Assembly (NCBI GenBank): GCA_032622095.1
Contig: CP136061.1
Location: 59,479,301-59,543,300, forward strand
Length of the DNA: 64,000 nt
Reading direction: 5' to 3'
DNA from: Siphonodentalium dalli
Lineage: Eukaryota; Mollusca; Scaphopoda; Gadilida; Siphonodentaliidae
Below, piece after piece: positions 1 to 11,889 of the stretch (its first letter is position 1; each line of letters begins with the position of its first letter). The notes under the pieces are model-generated. The model made no database searches and was not told the DNA's origin. It saw only the letters and a list, made by a program, of their open reading frames with translations. The position numbers and the translations under genes are program-made.

Positions 1-229
1 ATTGAATTCAATGCGAATATGATAAGTCTGGTAATTCGAGAATATTATGTTTAAATACGATCGGCGTACAAAATAGTTCCAAAGCAATTCACATCTGTCA
101 CCATTCTAGAGTACACACACGTGGGCGTACATGTATATACATCATCGGGTATAGTCGTGATTCACAACATACATTGTTGTATATATACAGGTCCCCTGAT
201 GATGTGGTTGTCATTTCTTAGTTAATATA

Positions 230-375
230 TGTTCCTTAATAAAAAGAAATACATTGCACTATATATAGGTGAAGGTTCCAAGTTTCAACTCAAAATTGCA
301 CGATTTAAGTGACATTTTGTGCGATTTTGCTTTGCGTTACTTACAATTATGGAATTTCTCCCGGGTAAATAGGTG
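230..375. mobile_element. Half-copy of the 26.1-kb fold-back
   Basis: GGTGAAGGTTCCAAGTTTCA, CGATTTAAGTGACATTTTGT and GCGATTTTGCTTTGCGTTAC match the reverse strand of 26340-26460. The companion arm is absent. Confidence 0.65.
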
Positions 376-772
376 TATTTAAATGTGTATTGCAATGTCG
401 CCTCACACAAAAAACATGCAATCTCGAACTGGGACAAACCCTATACTGTCAAGAAACATGTGTTCAAAAAAAATATATATGGCTGGCGACTTAATATATA
501 TACGCCCGTTTTAAAAACGGGACGTGCCATGTTATGTTTTTGGTATATATACTGTCCGACCGTCTAGCCATCCGTCCGTTCATATTTCATTTTCTTGTGA
601 CTGTGTGATAGCTTTTGTAGTACTCGACTAAATGGAATTGAATTTGGTATATGTATAGGTTCATGACAACAAAATACAGGTTAAGTTCAATTTTTGGATG
701 CGGCCGCTCAAGGTACCAGAATTACGACCCTTGGTTGAAATTTGGGCTCAATTTTCGTTTTACTGATGATAA

Positions 773-1374
773 CTTAAAGGGGTACTGTACGCCATTTTCA
801 ATAAATTTCCGGTGATAACAACGATCTATTATCGATAATATATAGAAACTTAAGTAATTTGAGTCGAAGATGTATTGTGTAAACGCTCAGGTTAATAGGC
901 TATCTTAAAATTTAATAATTTAAAAGTTAATAATTTAATATAAATTTAATTTATGGCTGGAGCCATAAAATGGCGTAAATTAAAATACGAATTTCCGTGT
1001 ACAAGACGTAATCAAATTATAATTGAGGGATACTGGATTAGTAAACCCATTGCCCACACGATCGTTTGAAACATTATGCTGATACGGGGAGAAAACTCAA
1101 GCAACTCACTGACTAGTGACGATACAATAACATAAATGAGTATATGGGACTAGTATGCATATATAATATAACTTTTATTCGATACATTTGGTTGAAAACT
1201 GTACAAAAATTACTCGACAACAACAATTTGTATTTTTGCATTCCGGTAAATTTGCCATCCGTAACACTACTTCGTACTCAACAGACTTTCAAATAATGGA
1301 ATTTTTTTTACCTTATTCTCCGACTCAGAGACTATAGAAACCAACAACAACATTTGGGTCCAGTATCCCTTTAA
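773..1374. mobile_element. 602-bp MITE with TTAAAGGGGTACTGTA ends
   Basis: Left TTAAAGGGGTACTGTACGCC, right mirror GGGTCCAGTATCCCTTTAA. The interior contains TTATGGCTGGAGCCATAAA, which recurs at 19289-19308 next to another AGGGTACAGTCCCCCTTTAA end (19453-19471). A lone left end lies at 51149-51165. Confidence 0.65.
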
Positions 1375-2286
1375 ACCATATACAAAATACAGTATTTGAG
1401 AAAATATAATAAAGGTGAACAGTTTTGAATATTTGCTACTACCACCTAGATCTGCACATGTTAGGTATAGCTCGAGGCGCATGGTGATTTTTTTTCTTCA
1501 TTGGGCTGCATAACGTTATCCATATTATAAATTTGAAGAGACTGTCAAGGTGACACATCAGACCATGCAGTCTTGGATTGTGGCTGACTTGTCTCAAACT
1601 GTGCTTGAATCTTAGATTTATCGAATTATTCTCGCCAGACTGATCTGGACTGATGGGCCCTTTTTTATTTTTAAATTGTATTGCTTTTCGGCTATGGCGT
1701 CCACCGTTGCGGTGCTCCAAGCTTGTTCAACTGTTGGCCTTGGTGGTCTCAAATTTGACCTAGAATAGGAAAATGCTCATTTCTTTACAAGCCTGAAACT
1801 GATACGTTACATTAATTGTTTGTTGTGGCTTATAAATCTCCTACATGTTTTTCAGTCTTGAAAAGTTCCAACTAATTGTTGTTTCGGGTATGAAATTGTT
1901 AAGTTGCTAAAATGAATCCGAATTAGCACTGCATGGGTGAGACATGTAACTCCCAGTAATGTAAATCGGTTTGCCACAGGACCTGCATGTCTGTCACAAT
2001 ATCAACCTCAGACTTGTTTGGGTGTATTCAAATCCTGGTTTGTTGGCGCTTGCGAACGATGCACGGGGCAGCAAGACATGCACATGCCGATTTGAACACA
2101 GAGAACAGACCAACATTGTTTACACCATTCAAATTAAAAAAAAACAATGTTTGTCTATTTTATCATGTTTGTCTGTAGGTTGTTTGTGACATTAACGATT
2201 TTAACCACCAGGACCACCAGACTCTTATTTCACTCTTCTTTGTCTGATTACTTCTGTATCCACAGCCTATATTTTTTACAATTATA
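1375..2286. other. Non-coding, no structure recognised
   Basis: AT-rich single-copy-looking sequence; no coding signal beyond chance short frames. Confidence 0.5.
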
Positions 2287-2753
2287 CAGGGACGTGGCTA
2301 TATGGTCTTCGTCGGGGGGGGGTGTCCACATTGGAATATCCAACTGCACCACCCCCCCCCCTGGTTGGACATTGGACCAGGTTAACATTCCAAGTTGTTC
2401 TAATACCAATTGAAACCCCCGTTTGGTTGAAATTTCTGGCATCTCACAGCTTTTATTTTTAGTTATGGTCGGCCCAGGGGGAGAAACTTTTTTAATCTGA
2501 ACCTGAAAACTGTAAAATCTGAACATATAGAGGTCTACCTCCAGACAAATTCAGGCCTCGATTTTATTTAATTGATTGATTGTTTTAACTGGCCACCGGG
2601 GGGGAACCAGGACTACTCAGCCCAGTGGGAGAAAAATTTGAAATCTGAATTTGAAAACTGTAAAATCCTATCATCTGGAGATGTAACTGCAGGCAATTAT
2701 CAAGCTCTTCAATTGTTGGAGGCACCCCACCCCCACTTGTCGCCACGTCCCTG
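2287..2753 (-). mobile_element. hAT-type non-autonomous element (reverse orientation)
   Basis: Ends CAGGGACGTGGCTATATGG and mirror-type GTCGCCACGTCCCTG. The interior has G/C runs and GTTGGACATTGGACC-like blocks shared with the 34.3-kb element. Flanking 8-mers (CAATTATA / CATTCAGC) do not match, so age or rearrangement is implied. Confidence 0.65.
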
Positions 2754-2974
2754 CATTCAGCTATAAAGGCATACCTTGGTTGCACCACCCTCCTTGGTTA
2801 AAAGGGATATTTTTATACAGTATACCCTGCATGCATGTAATGACCGGCAGATTGAAAAACACATCGATGATTCATTTCGACGGCTGTTATTCGAACATAT
2901 ATTAGATATTATCTGAACAATCGTGTACAAACGAGCAACTGCATATGAGAATTAAGTAACTAATCATCAGTAAT

Positions 2975-3331
2975 CAGAAACCTGGCGACTGGGGGTGTAT
3001 GGGGATGCCTCACCCCCAACTTTGGTCAAATTTTTCAACAGTTGGAAATTTCACGCTCGACACAACATTAGTCGGAAATGTTACACCACATATACATGTA
3101 TAGGTTGAAATTACTCCCATTGTTTTATTTTATAACCGTAATTATTATATTTTTCTACCTTTGACTTTTGGTTAAAATTCTGTTGTGAAATAGAATATCA
3201 ATTGGAATTTTTCCAACCTTATAGGGGGTGTTAGTTTGGAAAGTTTGGGTCGCGGAGTTTGGTGTATTAGGGTGGGGGTGGAAAATTCAAGGTGGACACC
3301 CCAACGAAGACTCTCTATAGCTACGTCCCTG
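2975..3331 (+). mobile_element. hAT-type non-autonomous element
   Basis: CAGAAACCTGGCGACTGGGG at the left and AGACTCTCTATAGCTACGTC-CCTG at the right. The flanking 8-mers TCAGTAAT and TCAGCAAG agree at 6 of 8 positions, a decayed target duplication. The interior shares CTCACCCCCAACTTTGGTCA with the 34.3-kb copy. Confidence 0.7.
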
Positions 3332-3731
3332 TCAGCAAGTATTCGGTTATCAAAGGGTTAGCTCAGACGGGTGATTCGCCCAAACTTTATTTACTCCGTT
3401 AACATATTGCAGCCCGGGTTAATTTGTCGGATCGATCGTACGCGCAATGTTGTAATACTGTCATGCAATGTGTGACCCTCAATCTGGGATCTATATTATT
3501 TGAAAAGACAACCAATACTCGATTGTCTTGGGCTCTTGTTTATCTCAGTTGTGGCTACCACCATGGATTTAAATGGAATGTCATCGCTCTATTGTTTGCT
3601 TTAACCATGGTCCTAAAAAGCTATATTGCGGTACAACAGTGGCTAATATTATTCGTCAATACCGAACAGGATAAAGGGTGAGCGGATGCTCCTATAGTCT
3701 GTTTATAAATCTGGACCACAGCAACCGGTAC

Positions 3732-3910
3732 CAGGGGCGTGACGACGGGGATGTTCTCACACCCACAACTTTGATCACAATTTTGAATCGTTGGAAATTT
3801 CTTGCCTGACACAGAATCAGTTGGACATTTCACACAAAAACATACAGGTTGAAATTTTTATCATATATATAGTTCGATTTTCCAAGTACTTATTTTTAGT
3901 GGGAAATTAG
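3732..3910 (+). mobile_element. hAT-type left-end fragment
   Basis: CAGGGGCGTGACGACGGGGA, then CAACTTTGATCACAATTTTG and CAGTTGGACATTTCACAC. The right end was not found. Confidence 0.5.
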
Positions 3911-5012
3911 TTTTTTAGATCCATATTTTCCTACGTCAAAATGTTATGATCTGAACACTTCCCGAAGGAACTGACAATCAATGGGTAGTTATAGTATAGA
4001 AAGGGTTGAGAATGAACAAAGTCGTCGATTCTCAAGGAAGCGAGACAACTCTGTCTTATGAACATTTCACGACACGCAATGCATTCTGCGAGAGAAGGGG
4101 TGGACATCTCCCCGCGATTTTCTACCACTTCTACTATACTTGCATTGTGAAATGTGGATATATATAGTCCCAATATATAGGCCGAATATGTTTCGTATCA
4201 ATATAAGGAATATATTTTGTTCATAGTTTATGCAATTTATGGCACGGGTCTGATCTTTGGAATTGTATTTTAATTACTCTTTATATATAATCGGGGGACT
4301 CGGTCGTTATATGGGCCTTTAATGTACACTTTGTTTTTCTTCTAAATATATTCGAAATAGATCGGCGGCAATTGGGTGCTTCTAATAAGGGAGAGTCAAA
4401 TCACGCGCGATTCAGTGAGGGGTGTATATATATATATAGCAATTGGCAATTTCACTTATGACAACCGGACGTACGTTGCATTAATCACTTGTTTTGTTGT
4501 TTTTGGTGTAGTTGTACTTAGTGATAAAGATTATAAACAATTAAGAGCACCCACGTGTATTATACATGAAGCAAATGAACAGAACGGCTACCACGTTGTT
4601 TGTGACAGAAGGAGACAGAAAGTAAAACTGAGGAATCGATTTATGAATGAATGCATTATCGCATATGGGGAATTGTCTCTGTTGGTATTTGCCTGATAGA
4701 TTCTGCGACTGCACATTGTATGCCGACCAGAATCCAGGTCTAAGGCGATTATGTAAACAGAGCACGTGATCCATCATCAGATAATGTTTTATACAGGTCA
4801 ACGACATAAAGAGTCTATAACAGCTTCCAACGTTCTTACTGATATATCGTCGAACATATCTCGTAATAAATGACCCGATCAGGGTGCATGTAGGTCATAT
4901 ATATACAAACACATAGGAATGTAGGAATATATCTCAATCACGGGCATACACATCGTGGCGTCCATCTTTATATGTTCAAAACAGGCTGTTGACATTCGGT
5001 ATCTACATCCGA
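3911..5012. other. Non-coding, short TA microsatellites only
   Basis: Contains small (TA)n runs near 4425-4438. The 106-codon frame at 4376-4696 has no recognisable features and is treated as chance. Confidence 0.45.
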
Positions 5013-5466
5013 TTTAAAAGCCCACTTAATTTTCGAACCACCATATCACATTATATACAACACATTCCATATTATAGATACCATTTGAAAGAGGAAGCTC
5101 TAAAACATTGTATTAGCAACTGATCCGGTCGAATAAACTGTGAACATGTTGATTTTGTCGAGGTATCGAAGTCTGTTCTGTGCTTAATTTTGATCCGAAC
5201 TGTATATTATAAAGTCTATCATTCTAAATGGAAGGGGAATAACTCTATCTCTTATTTTGAATTCTGATGTATTATGGGTTGACAACGGGGGAAGTCTTGG
5301 AATAAATCCGAGAATCTATCACCTGGTGGACACTCATAGCTAGGCCACAGCTCTTCCGTATTCTGGTAGAATATATATATATTTGGTTCCTCTCCTCTTC
5401 CAAATGGTATATAATATGGAATATGTTGTGTTATCTGGGCATTCGAAAATTAAGTGGGCCTTTAAA
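5013..5466. mobile_element. 454-bp MITE, family J copy 1
   Basis: Ends TTTAAAAGCCCACTTAATTT and mirror AAAATTAAGTGGGCCTTTAA. The interior has TTGAAAGAGGAAGCTC and AATGGAAGGGGAATAACTCT, shared with the 19.47-kb copy. Confidence 0.8.
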
Positions 5467-7227
5467 TAACATTTGTGCATTTGGGGGAAGGGTGCAAATG
5501 GCGTACATTAATATTTAGATTATTTATGGGGGTGGGTATATAGTTGTATATATATTGTTCTTGTAAAAAGTTCCGGGTGACGTTATGGGACGACTATGCA
5601 CTAGTTGAACAGCGCGATAGTCGAAATAACAATCAATCATGTTTATTTGTACGTTACACACAATATATGGTCAATGAACATGGACACAGAATAACAAGAC
5701 AAAATGGACGTATCACTCTAAACAAAGTTAAGAAGTAATAACAATCGTATACTATATGTGGGTATACGATAATATATTATAGTATATACAGCCTATGCCC
5801 ACAATAAGTAGTGATAATATATATGATTGGCAAAAACTAGTACATGTATATACCATTCAGACCCGCAAGGTTTCAAGTCGAAGAGTCTTTGGTTCTTTTT
5901 AGTTGGGACTCGATTTAAGAGTTCGTCACTTGGTTGCTAAACCCATTTCTTTTTTATTTCACATGCAGTTGACGAAGTGTTCCAGGGCCCGTAGAGTATT
6001 TGAGTCTGTATACTGGTCATTATTTGTTTAAATGGTCTCTCGTTTTGGGGATGTTTAATAAATTAGGTGGTATAGTTTCACGTAAAATAGTGCGCGCTCT
6101 CTGACAGAATTACTGTAAATAAGAAATAACCCCACATGCAGTATGTGCCTATGCAGGATCAGATTTATGCTGGATTTATGATGCCCAAGGTTGACAAATG
6201 AGTGACTTTCGATCGTCTTTAATCGACAAATTGTTTACCAATGGACAGGATTATAACCGGCAGTATTGTTCATCTGGGAATAACACATTTAATGACATAC
6301 CTCTCTAGGACGAGTCAACATGCACTCATGTGAAGTACGACGCTCGCCGCGGCTTATAAATTGCCCTCATATGCGTTTAATTGTTGACGAACAGGTATAA
6401 AATATACAATATGTTGTCGTTTATGTTTGCTCTCACTCGCCTTTGATCGTGCATTTGCACCCAGCTGTGATTTCGGGAGAAGAATCATAATAATGTATAA
6501 CATTTGTCAGCACTTTATCCCGTGAGGCGCAAAGCGATGGGTAATGCAATAACAATGACAATTGATGTGATAGAAATAGTATACTATCATAGATGACAAA
6601 GTTCCTATATGTACACACATCCAAACACATGCAGATGCGTGCACACAGAAACGATAACTTCTATGAAATAAATCAAGCAATTCATATAATAATCAGGATT
6701 GAGTATATCAAGCTCATGATATATAAAACGTACGCAAATGCAAGAAAGATGTGGTTAGCTTTGACCATCGTTGCCATTGTGAAGCTTAAGCAGATAAGTT
6801 TAGAGTTTTGTTTTGAAAGATTCCAAAGAAGAATTTCTAAGTGTAGCGGGAGTGACCTCCAAAGGCTTTGGCCATATTAAAAATTAAAAAGACCGACGAC
6901 CATAATAAACAAGGTCGCATTTGGGGACAGCGTGCAAGTATAATATTTGATCAGCAGCTAGACCTCAAGCCAATAGTTTATCGGATACATATATAGCACG
7001 AACGAAGAGATTCGATAATGCAGACTGGCGAGAGACAATCAAAGTTATAATAACACAAAACAGCAATTGTATAGTCAACAGGCTTGATTTGGTAGCCAGT
7101 GCAGTTCTTTGAATGTTTATGTCAGGTCAGAAAATTTAGGCTTAAGAATCATCCGGGAAGCAATGTTCTTCAAGAGTTGAAAGTTTATCAGTTTCCGACT
7201 TTGGTATGCAGTTTAATCATATGCCCA
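5467..7227. other. Non-coding, nothing recognised
   Basis: AT-rich. Chance frames up to 95 codons (6593-6880) have no domain or homologous feel. Confidence 0.45.
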
Positions 7228-7383
7228 CAGGAAGTGCCTGGAGGGAGGATTTGTGGGGGGGGGTTGTCTCACCACCTATAACTTCCCTGACTAGTAAATT
7301 TGTGTCTGCATGGTTCGAGTGACAGCAGTTGGAAATACTGAGGTGGACACAACCCGAACGGAGACCATATAGCCACGTCCCTG
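7228..7383 (+). mobile_element. Short hAT-type derivative
   Basis: CAGGAAGTGCCTGGAGGGAG at the left, GGAGACCATATAGCCACGTC-CCTG at the right, with GGTTGTCTCACCACC and AGGTGGACAC inside. No matching target duplication. Confidence 0.5.
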
Positions 7384-7990
7384 TGTAACAATTTGATACC
7401 TTGATCTGGGAGCATAACATGCTATAAGTCATTGCAAGGTCACTATATATATGCACACGTCATGGACGCAGGTGTGTGGAGAAAAATTACATCACATCGT
7501 CATTATCTGTCATCATATTTCGTAGTTATTGGACGGTTCTCTGGGAAATTGGTAACAGAATATATGCATGGTTTCGATATTGCGCTAATTGTTATTGCGA
7601 AAATGTGTGTTATATGTGAAGCCGATATTGTGGTATCCACCTGCGTGGTATAACATGGCATTTATTCCAGAGTAATAACCCGTAATTATAGTCCATACGG
7701 ATATATCACGATGAACACGGCGGCCAGTCGTTTACACAGATACAATACTGTATGCCGTGATATATATGATAATATAAAGCAACTTACCGTGATGTCACAT
7801 TGATTGCATTTCCACCCCACCCCCACGCGAAGTTTGAAAACAGTCGGGGATGAAATGGCAGCGTTCTGCTATCCCAAATTATGTGTCATTTAGTTCTGAT
7901 GTTTATCATTCTGTGGAGATATTGGTTTGATAGGCAATCAAATCCTCGTTATTACATATATATATATATATATAGGTGGGGCTGCCAATT

Positions 7991-8586
7991 CCGTCTCTAT
8001 GGTCTATAACTCCTTATTTTGTGCATTATGAATGTTGCATGTACAGTTTGCGTATTATCAGTTGAACAACTTTCTTTTGAAAAATGTGATTTAAATTTTG
8101 TTAATGCAAAGACTCAAACATACTTCCCCACGAGATAACATCTCTGTCACAAGAGTCATTGAATAAGAAAATGGAAATATATCTCGATTTCGTGTTTGAT
8201 TTCTTTTTCGAAAGCTATATTACTGGACTACATATATATAGATATGAATGTTCTTCAAATCGTGTTGAAAATAACCTGTATATATATTCCGTCTCTATGG
8301 TCTATAACTCCTTATTTTGTGCATTATGAATGTTGCATGTACAGTTTGCGTATTATCAGTTGAACAACTTTCTTTTGAAAAATGTGATTTAAATTTTGTT
8401 AATGCAAAGACTCAAACATACTTCCCCACGAGATAACATCTCTGTCACAAGAGTCATTGAATAAGAAAATGGAAATATATCTCGATTTCGTGTTTGATTT
8501 CTTTTTCGAAAGCTATATTACTGGACTACATATATATAGATATGAATGTTCTTCAAATCGTGTTGAAAATAACCTGTATATATATA
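7991..8586 (+). repeat. Perfect 298-bp tandem duplication
   Basis: CCGTCTCTATGGTCTATAAC starts at 7991 and again at 8289. The two units appear identical through AAATCGTGTTGAAAATAACC. Either a very recent duplication or an assembly artefact. Confidence 0.9.
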
Positions 8587-8949
8587 CGATAAATAACATG
8601 ATTTTGCTAATAATGTTGCCCAGCATCATTCATTTTTTTCGAACGAAGTCTCATTTATCCACCACAGGGCTGCACTACATGTTGCATACTTCTCCAAATG
8701 AATTGACTTTAGAGATTTAATAGGAATTCCGATTTGATGTAAATTGATGAATCAGCGCGGCCTTAAGAGCTACATCGAGTATAATTCAGGGGGATAGAAA
8801 TCAATCCACTGAATCACTCTGCGCAGACCCACTTCATATCATTATGCATCAGTCTGCGAATTCCCGCTGATTATGCATCGACCAGTAAATTTGATACCAC
8901 CGAAACAAGGCGGTGTGTCGTCCCCAAAGGCGGTGTGGAGACGAGGAAA

Positions 8950-9048
8950 ATGGAGGAACGCATACATCTCCATAATAGAGTCGCGTGTGTGGAGTCCATC
9001 AAGGCGAATATCATTTTAGAATTCATTCAAAACGATGGCGTTCGATAA
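8950..9048 (+). CDS. Candidate exon fragment, CARD-like N-terminus (very tentative)
   Basis: From ATG 8950, 32 codons read MEERIHLHNRVACVESIKAN and IILEFIQNDGV before TAA at 9046. The spacing of hydrophobics and the R..LV..I....I...I..DGV pattern recall helices 1-2 of a CARD (death-fold) domain, which mediates homotypic contacts in apoptotic and innate immune proteins. The frame is open upstream to about 8790. No GT donor restores the rest of a CARD, and nothing downstream matches helices 3-6. The region is richer in GC than its surroundings and carries two AAGGCGGTGTG motifs just upstream (8907, 8927). It may be a relic or chance. Confidence 0.2.
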   Translation: MEERIHLHNRVACVESIKANIILEFIQNDGVR

Positions 9049-9082
9049 AGTACTAAAGGTTATGAGGCTATCCCTAAAATAC

Positions 9083-9162
9083 ACAACAAGGCACGACGAC
9101 AGGGACATATATTATATCGCCGATTGCTATATTATGTCCCTGCATGCCGTCGTGCCTTGTTT
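9083..9162. repeat. Hairpin (stem about 27 bp)
   Basis: AACAAGGCACGACGACAGGG and CATAT pair with ATGTCCCTGCATGCCGTCGT-GCCTTGTT. The loop is about 25 nt (ATTATATCGCCGATTGC). Confidence 0.8.
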
Positions 9163-9562
9163 TGCTTACCAACCGGGTTTCATTAATTAACTCTTTTAAC
9201 TTTGAAAGATGATCAGTATATCAGTGTGCATACAATTCGTCTGGTAACAAACACATACAAATTATTCAGTCGAAACTAAACGTCACCGTTTCAACTAGTC
9301 ATCACCCGAATGCCAACTTTTAGCGATGACATGACACTATAGAACATCTCCTGCTGGTGTGTGTATGTTTCTTGCTTTGTACATATAGTTAGGCATTGAA
9401 TGAACTACCATGCACTCATATATAACAAGGTTATCATGTATGGACGGACAGCTTACCAGTAGAAGAAGCTAGAGAGAAAGTCTGGAATGAGTCACAATCC
9501 CATATTATGTTTATTCAAATATTATCAATGGACGCAGAATTTTAATATTTTTTAATTTGTTA

Positions 9563-10065
9563 TACCCCGAGTCAAATCGTACCAATAAGCCGCCGGTGTT
9601 TGTGGATGATGGGAACTCTTATACAATTTTCTGAAACTAAGTCATCTCGTACCCCGAGTCACTGATTTTACAATTTCATATAATACACCCAAAATAAGTC
9701 AACTCGTACCCAGTCACTGATTTTACAATATAAGTCAAGTCACCGACTTTTACCCCGAGTCAAATCGTACCATAAGCCACCGCCGTGTGTGGGTGATGGG
9801 AACTCTTGTACAATTTTCGGAAACTAAGTAAAATAGCTCGTACCCGGAGTCACTGATTTTACAATTTCAGACACTAAGTCAATTCACCGACTTGATATAC
9901 TGCGTCATCTCGTATCTGTTTCTACACAAGCCGGCATGGGTCTGTAGCCTAAATAAAATCAGATGGTACGAAATGACTCTGGAGGTTACGAGTTGACTCA
10001 GCTGGAGGTCACAAGCGGGTACGACTTGACTTTATTCGAAGGGTACAGGCTGGTCAGGGTACGAA
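9563..10065. repeat. Repeat block built on the GAGTCAAATCGTACC motif
   Basis: TACCCCGAGTCAAATCGTAC occurs at 9563 and 9751 (188-bp spacing), with shared GATGGGAACTCTTRTACAA and GAGTCACTGATTTTACAAT between. The complement (GGTACGAAATGACTC) appears at 9964-9978, and weaker forms at 10018 and 10057, so the block ends with inverted motifs. Confidence 0.7.
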
Positions 10066-10663
10066 ATGGCTTGCTCCCACTTTTATATATATGTAGTTGC
10101 TATCAAAATTCCCATTGTTTGGAATCTTATTTCCAAATTTACCGGCGACATATATATAATATAGATGATAACCGTGATATATATTAGATTTATAGGAGTA
10201 TATTTTTGTAACAGAAGGTATATATGGGGCTCTCAGGCTGATTGTAACCGAATGGCTACCTCAAGGGGACTTGACCACGTGATATACATTTCTAATGAAA
10301 TAACACAGGATATAATTTGGTCCATTTCATGCAGTCATTCAAATTGGGCATGCTTCTTAATTTAAAAAATCAAGGACGGTGAACCTAACACTCTATTGGC
10401 CAGCTACTGATATTCAGCATGCAAGATCAGGGACAGTTAATGCCTATTTCTTGACCCTCAAATAGCTATTTATTTTTTCTAACGGTATTATAATTGTTTG
10501 CATTGTCGACAATGTTAACGCCGTAGAACAATTCTCCAGGTTAAAACAAACATTTATGTTGACACCAAGGCGGTGTGGTCGCTTAGTGAATTGTAAATGA
10601 TGTCTTGTTCGTCAACTAGGAAACAAATCACAAACACAAACACCACCACTAGCTAATGGACCG

Positions 10664-10843
10664 ATGGCAGTCGAATTGTCGTCTGCTTTGTTTATGGAGC
10701 ATGCCGACGACGCGCTTCGGTCCATCCCAGGAATCGACCTGGTGGACGACCTTGTCCAAAAATGGACCGAAATGTTTCTAATAGAAACACGTGGGGTGAT
10801 GGATTCTAGTATTCTAGTATGCCTGCATGTTGGGTATATGTGA
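10664..10843 (+). CDS. Candidate short exon or ORF of unknown function
   Basis: A 59-codon frame from ATG 10664 reading MAVELSSALFMEHADDALRS, then IPGIDLVDDLVQKWTEMF and a less protein-like tail to TGA 10841. The first 40 residues have the amphipathic, acidic composition of real protein. The DNA here (10660-10790) is clearly higher in GC than the flanks. A GTGGGG at 10790 could be a splice donor. I recognise no family. An AAGGCGGTGTG motif lies 95 bp upstream, as at the 8.95-kb candidate. There is no evidence of transcription or of linked exons. Confidence 0.25.
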   Translation: MAVELSSALFMEHADDALRSIPGIDLVDDLVQKWTEMFLIETRGVMDSSILVCLHVGYM

Positions 10844-11360
10844 AATAATGAGGTGCATGGGGGTGGTTGTATATATACATCTTGTTGATAGGGGATCCTA
10901 TATATAGAGAGCCATTATAACTTAAATATAGGTGGCACTATAAGTTGATTGCTTTTTCCACTCTGATAAAAATCTCATGCAGTTGTTTACAGTTGGAAAT
11001 TCAAAAGATTTTGTGTTGTTAATTTGCATTCATAGTGAAATAATCACACATCATCTACATTCCCACATTAAATTTTGGCGCCCGTATAAGAATCATGCAG
11101 AAAAAATCACCATACTCTTTTCACGAATGTTTCCAATGTTGGTCAAAAATAACTGAAATCTCCACTTCACAAAATCCAATGCACCCATCTGCGTCACTTC
11201 AAGTCGATCACGCCTTCGCCACGTGTTATAGTAGGTGCACGTTCAACTCCAGTTTAGTTGTCGGGTTTTCCAATGGGCTGTTTTGACGCCGGTTTGTTTA
11301 TATTTGTGCGCGATTATAATTATGTTGGGCTCATTTGTGTTGTGATATCAATTATCTCTT
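10844..11360. other. Non-coding, nothing recognised
   Basis: Lies between the 10.66-kb candidate and the family I transposon. Only short chance frames. Confidence 0.45.
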
Positions 11361-11889
11361 TTAAAGGTGGATTATCTCTTTGTAAACATGTATTATATAG
11401 TTACCGGGGTATAAAATATTAGATTTGAATCGAAGACTCCTGTCCGGAAATGCTTCTATCGATTAATATTCATTTTATTTCGAATATTTTCTGGTCTAAA
11501 AAGGTGTGTTTGTTCAGCTAACGAACAATAGTGGTTACTGTTAACAGTGACCATAAATTATATGGTGCAATTTTGTCACAAATAAACGTTAATTATACTC
11601 ATTTATCGCATAAATCTGTGGAACAAAACAATGCTAACAACCAATCTGTGACATTTGACATTCGTCGCGTAGCCGTAGGAACAGCCCAGTGCTCTATATC
11701 GCAATACGGTCTCATCCGAATGGTCGGTTCTAAAAATAGTAACATAAATGGGCCCGATTTAATATTCGAAATAAAATCAATATTAATTGATAGAAGCTTT
11801 TCCGGACAAAGGTCTTCAGTTCATATCTATTATTTTATACCCACGCAACTATTTAAAATTTGTTATTTAAAGAGATAATCCATCTTTAA
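11361..11889 (+). mobile_element. 529-bp non-autonomous DNA transposon, family I copy 1
   Basis: Ends are TTAAAGGTGGATTATCTCTT and the mirror AAGAGATAATCCATCTTTAA. The subterminal inverted repeats extend about 150 bp (GGGTATAAAATATTAGAT.., TGTCCGGAAATGCTTCTATC). The interior holds a non-terminal-repeat core with an open frame at 11531-11878, starting GTG/ATG; its protein resembles nothing I know. Two other full copies lie at 58.9 and 62.4 kb. Confidence 0.85.

Noticed and set aside
9563-10065. CRISPR-like array of GAGTCAAATCGTACC motifs
   Set aside because: Motif spacing is irregular, copies are in both orientations and the DNA is eukaryotic in every other respect.
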